Source: Candidatus Geohydrothermomicrobium daggyaiense
Lineage (GTDB): Bacteria; Actinomycetota; Geothermincolia; Fen-727; JACVIW01
Direction: 5' to 3'
DNA: 7,273 nucleotides
Assembly (NCBI GenBank): GCA_015711695.1
Contig: JACVIW010000119.1
Span: 1-7,273 of the forward strand
Shown here in pieces: positions 5,271 through 7,273 of the stretch. The notes under the pieces were generated by a model. The model was given only the letters and a program-made list of their open reading frames with translations, was not told the DNA's origin and made no database searches. The position numbers and the translations under genes are program-made. Every line of letters starts with the position of its first letter. Position 1 is the first letter of the stretch.

Positions 5271-5660
5271 TCAGGTCTTATTTTTCCCTCTATCGGCAAG
5301 TTTGAAACCTGCGGCGAGCCATACAGGATAACTAAGGAACAAAAGAGCTGCAAGAACATGGCCTTTAGTACTAACATTTTCGTGGTCGAAATTGAACACT
5401 CCGCTGTTTATCATCCAGTCTCTGCCTGACTCTGCACCGCACATTTCCCATATCCAGCGGGTCCACTCTTTGTTGAAGTACAGCGAAATGCTTGTAACCC
5501 AGAATATCAATATTGTGCCGATACCGAGCGCCCATCGCCAACGCTTGTTCTGATTCTCGTCTTTGACGAATCGGTTGAGTATCTTACCCGCGAGCCAGCC
5601 AATTGAGACAAGCCAGGGTCCGTCAATGAGGAAACTGTCATAGGGCAACAATGTAACCAC
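5271..5660 (-). CDS. Trp-rich membrane protein with three predicted helices, unknown function
   Basis: Predicted product of 129 residues; I do not recognise the family. Three hydrophobic stretches (about 11-27, 43-62 and 101-120) are likely membrane helices. The loop between the second and third carries KEWTRWIWEMCGAESGRDW and GVFNFDH, which looks conserved rather than random. Ten of 129 residues are Trp. The tail is basic (ADRGKNKT). The start is taken as GTG 5660: AGGCGGTGA at 5678-5670 matches the extended ribosome binding sequence with one mismatch, although spacing is a little long; TTG codons at 5651 and 5648, just after AGGGGTGG, are alternatives that shorten the protein by three or four residues. 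A strong promoter sits directly upstream, so the gene is transcribed on its own. It is convergent with the lipoprotein gene. It is probably a cytoplasmic membrane protein; no enzymatic motif is evident. Confidence 0.72.
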   Translation of the reverse strand: MVTLLPYDSFLIDGPWLVSIGWLAGKILNRFVKDENQNKRWRWALGIGTILIFWVTSISLYFNKEWTRWIWEMCGAESGRDWMINSGVFNFDHENVSTKGHVLAALLFLSYPVWLAAGFKLADRGKNKT

Positions 5661-5999
5661 CCCTTTTTCTCACCGCCTGTTTCGCTAATTATAACAGCAG
5701 GGAAAAATGTTGCAATCTAAAAAATTTCGGTGAAGGAAATATCTGTTTTGAGAAAAGATTCAATATCTGCTGCGTAAAGGTTTGTGAGTTGGGAAGTAAT
5801 TTGAAATGAATTCCATGCGTTGATGGAAGATGGAGGTAACTTCGCTATAACATAATTTTATTTTTCATAGAATTTGATCAGCTCAGGACAAGATACAAAA
5901 TATATGATTAGAGCTTTTTCTTAGACTGAGAGCCCAAGAATTTTAAGCGCTCGTGGCAAATTATCTTGTTTGCTCAGCACTTATTGGTTTTATTTCTCG
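5661..5999. other. Intergenic region between two minus-strand genes
   Basis: It contains the promoter of the membrane protein gene (5688-5715). Otherwise I see AT-rich sequence with no credible ORF. A loose GAGAGC/GCGCTC inverted repeat near 5930-5952, with one mismatch and no T-run, lies downstream of the SDR stop but is too weak to call a terminator. Confidence 0.5.
5688..5715 (-). promoter_or_regulatory. Sigma70-type promoter with extended -10 for the membrane protein gene
   Basis: On the minus strand, TTGCAA (5715-5710, 4/6 match) is followed after 16 bases by a perfect TATAAT (5693-5688), preceded by TGT, an extended -10. Transcription would begin near 5681, about 20 bases before GTG 5660. 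Confidence 0.7.
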
Positions 6000-6818
6000 C
6001 TATTTGCATCTATCACAGAGTGCGAGAGCGAAGCCCTCACCACCCAGATCGTAAAGCACGCCACCAGGCCTTCTCCCCAGATACGTAAACCAATTTACCC
6101 ATGACTGTATTACCCTGCGCTTCCCTCGCTTTATGCCCCTGACGATTTTCGCTGCCATTTTTTCAGGACTGGAACCTAAAGTATTTATGTACCAGAGGAC
6201 AAACTTCTGAGGTAGTGTTTTCGCCTGTATACGCGAATAAAAAGGCGTCCGTATCAGCCCCGGGAAAACCGTTGTTACTTTTATACCAAGAGTAGCAAGC
6301 TCCCATGTCAGACATTCGGAGTAGGTGGCGAGAGCGGCTTTTGTTGCGGCATATGCTCCCCAAGTGGGAACAGGGAAGAAAACCTGTCCGGTTGAGATGT
6401 TTACAATTTGCCCCTCTTTTCTTTCGAGCATGCCTGGCAGAAAAGCGTTTGTCATATAGACTGCCGAGAAGAAATTTATCTTCATGAGCCGTTCCCAGAC
6501 TTCATCGGGAGTTTTTCTCAGGTCGCATGAATAACCGATTCCTGCATTGTTGACCAGAATATCGATTGTCCCGACTTCCTTTTTAACCTCCCCGGCAAGA
6601 TTGGATATTTGCTCCCTGTCAGTGACGTCGGCAACTTTCGGGATTACTTTGACCCCGAGGGATTCGAGTTCATCGGCAAGGGAAAATAGCCTGTCTTTAT
6701 CTATATCAACCGGAATCATATTGCATCCTTCTCTCGCGAGGAGAATGCAAACCTCCCTCCCAATACCGCTTGCCGCACCGGTTAAGAGAACCCACTTTCC
6801 GCTGATGTCTTTTGCCAT
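6000..6818 (-). CDS. Short-chain dehydrogenase/reductase (classical SDR family)
   Basis: Predicted product of 272 residues. The Rossmann fold is clear: TGAASGIG (13-20) binds the dinucleotide, Asp64 in ADVTD contacts adenine, and NNAG lies at 90-93. The catalytic set is complete: Asn115, Ser142, Tyr156 and Lys160 (YAATK). Asp38 at the end of the second strand suggests preference for NAD(H) over NADP(H). The C-terminal part (IVRGIKRGKRRVIQSWVNWFTYLG) is basic then hydrophobic, as in SDRs that act on lipid-like or bulky substrates, and may touch the membrane. Substrate is unknown; oxidation of a secondary alcohol or reduction of a ketone is expected. I chose ATG 6818 because AAAGGGG precedes it at good spacing, the product then starts just before the first strand, and the predicted transcript start near 6872 leaves too short a leader for the upstream GTG 6863. 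It has its own promoter; no link to the thiolase operon is shown. Confidence 0.9.
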   Translation of the reverse strand: MAKDISGKWVLLTGAASGIGREVCILLAREGCNMIPVDIDKDRLFSLADELESLGVKVIPKVADVTDREQISNLAGEVKKEVGTIDILVNNAGIGYSCDLRKTPDEVWERLMKINFFSAVYMTNAFLPGMLERKEGQIVNISTGQVFFPVPTWGAYAATKAALATYSECLTWELATLGIKVTTVFPGLIRTPFYSRIQAKTLPQKFVLWYINTLGSSPEKMAAKIVRGIKRGKRRVIQSWVNWFTYLGRRPGGVLYDLGGEGFALALCDRCK

Positions 6819-6878
6819 GGCAGCCCCTTTGGTCGATTTTGCAATCGTAGCTCGTTGCCTCACAGTTTATATGCCCTT

Positions 6879-6907
6879 ATCATATGTTGCCCTTTAACAT
6901 ATTTCAA
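6879..6907 (-). promoter_or_regulatory. Sigma70-type promoter of the SDR gene
   Basis: On the minus strand, TTGAAA (6907-6902, 5/6 match) and TATGAT (6884-6879, 5/6 match) are separated by exactly 17 bases. Transcription from about 6872 gives a leader of roughly 54 bases before ATG 6818. Confidence 0.7.
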
Positions 6908-7068
6908 TCTATTACGCTATTGTTTATGGATATCCTAGCTGATGTATAGTTCGGGGGTTTTGGTGTTCTTTGACTTCTCAATTTTAGCTGGAATTTTATT
7001 TCATGTTTCGGTAAAGGATCCAACTTCCAAATTATCGTTGCAATAAAAGCCCGTTCGGCTCATGCCTG

Positions 7069-7093
7069 CCTGAGTGCGAGCGTCAGGTTTTTT
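7069..7093 (+). terminator. Weak terminator-like hairpin upstream of the tRNA gene
   Basis: CCTGA (7069-7073) and TCAGG (7083-7087) form a 5-bp stem with a 9-base loop, followed by six T. There is no plus-strand gene just upstream to terminate, and the element lies where the tRNA promoter's -35 would be. It could block read-through into the tRNA or be coincidental. Confidence 0.3.
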
Positions 7094-7101
7094 GGTATAA
7101 T
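7093..7101 (+). promoter_or_regulatory. Extended -10 promoter of tRNA-Ser
   Basis: TGG followed by a perfect TATAAT (7096-7101) ends seven bases before the tRNA, so transcription would start at or within a base or two of the mature 5' end. The -35 region (about 7073-7078) is poor, which the extended -10 may compensate for. Confidence 0.65.
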
Positions 7102-7108
7102 CAAAATT

Positions 7109-7201
7109 GGAGGGGTGCCCGAGAGGCCATAAGGGAGACGCCTGCTAAGCGTTTTACCGGGGAAACCTGGTACGTGGGTTCGAATCCCACCCCCTCCGCC
7201 A
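7109..7201 (+). tRNA. tRNA-Ser (anticodon GCU), CCA encoded
   Basis: All arms fold. Acceptor GGAGGGG (7109-7115) pairs exactly with CCCCTCC (7191-7197). The D stem is CCC/GGG with a GAGAGGCC-containing loop. The anticodon stem is GACGC/GCGTT around CTGCTAA, giving anticodon GCT at 7144-7146, which reads AGC and AGU serine codons. A long variable arm (about 7154-7173, TACC/GGTA stem) marks it as class II, as expected for Ser. The T arm is GTGGG-TTCGAAT-CCCAC. The discriminator is G7198 and CCA is encoded at 7199-7201. At 93 nt, the length is normal for a bacterial tRNA-Ser. Confidence 0.97.
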
Positions 7202-7231
7202 GAGGGTTTTCCGCAAAAGAAAGTTTAGAGG

Positions 7232-7247
7232 GTGGGTGAGAACCCAC
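7232..7247 (+). repeat. Perfect hairpin with GAGA tetraloop downstream of the tRNA
   Basis: GTGGGT (7232-7237) and ACCCAC (7242-7247) pair exactly around GAGA, a stable GNRA-type loop. The next bases, GGGG then CCCC at 7255-7258, can form a second small stem. There is no T-run, so it is not a standard intrinsic terminator; it may be a processing signal or the start of another structured RNA cut off by the window end. Confidence 0.45.
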
Positions 7248-7273
7248 GGGGGGTCCCCGCGCGACGCAAGAGC

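Noticed and set aside
6547..6897. 116-codon plus-strand frame
   Set aside because: Antisense to the SDR Rossmann domain and over its promoter; no ribosome binding site.
7232..7258. Second tRNA or tRNA fragment after tRNA-Ser
   Set aside because: Only the stem resembles a T arm; the loop is GAGA rather than a seven-base TTCGAAT-like loop and no acceptor, D or anticodon arm can be drawn.

Overview
The window reads as ordinary bacterial chromosome. Genes have strong AGGAGGT/GGTGA-type ribosome binding sites with ATG, GTG and TTG starts. There are recognisable sigma70-type promoters (three with a good -10, two of them extended TGn -10), one intrinsic terminator, a lipoprotein signal peptide and a tRNA with encoded CCA. 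Nothing looks archaeal, although the main gene set (thiolase-like plus DUF35) also has archaeal relatives. The taxon cannot be fixed from sequence alone; an uncultured or anaerobic lineage that uses acyl-CoA chemistry is only a guess.

Layout. Positions 1-315 hold the 3' end of a PHP-type metal-dependent phosphoesterase gene. Positions 316-609 are a spacer with two inverted repeats, a weak promoter and one doubtful small ORF. Positions 610-3953 form a tight four-gene operon: DUF35 Zn-ribbon/OB protein (a), thiolase-like A, thiolase-like B, DUF35 Zn-ribbon/OB protein (b). It ends at an intrinsic terminator at 4068-4105. Positions 4412-4933 encode a small lipoprotein. On the minus strand, 5271-5660 encodes a Trp-rich three-helix membrane protein and 6000-6818 a short-chain dehydrogenase/reductase, each with its own promoter. 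A plus-strand tRNA-Ser(GCU) lies at 7109-7201, just downstream of an extended -10 promoter.

The main interest is the operon. Known thiolase/DUF35 pairs form complexes in which the DUF35 protein shapes or completes the acyl-CoA site (archaeal acetoacetyl-CoA thiolase/HMG-CoA synthase, benzoylsuccinyl-CoA thiolase BbsAB, the Ltp2-ChsH2(DUF35) steroid side-chain aldolase). Here two divergent thiolase-like paralogues sit between two divergent DUF35 paralogues. By motif reading, both thiolase-like proteins lack the nucleophilic Cys, which is replaced by Gly, and the GHP-motif His, which is replaced by Asn. Both keep a Tyr where SCP2-type thiolases have the His of the HDCF-like motif. They are therefore unlikely to be ordinary thiolases. 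A hetero-oligomeric C-C lyase or condensing enzyme of unknown acyl-CoA substrate is the best inference. The remaining genes have separate signals, and no functional link to the operon can be shown.
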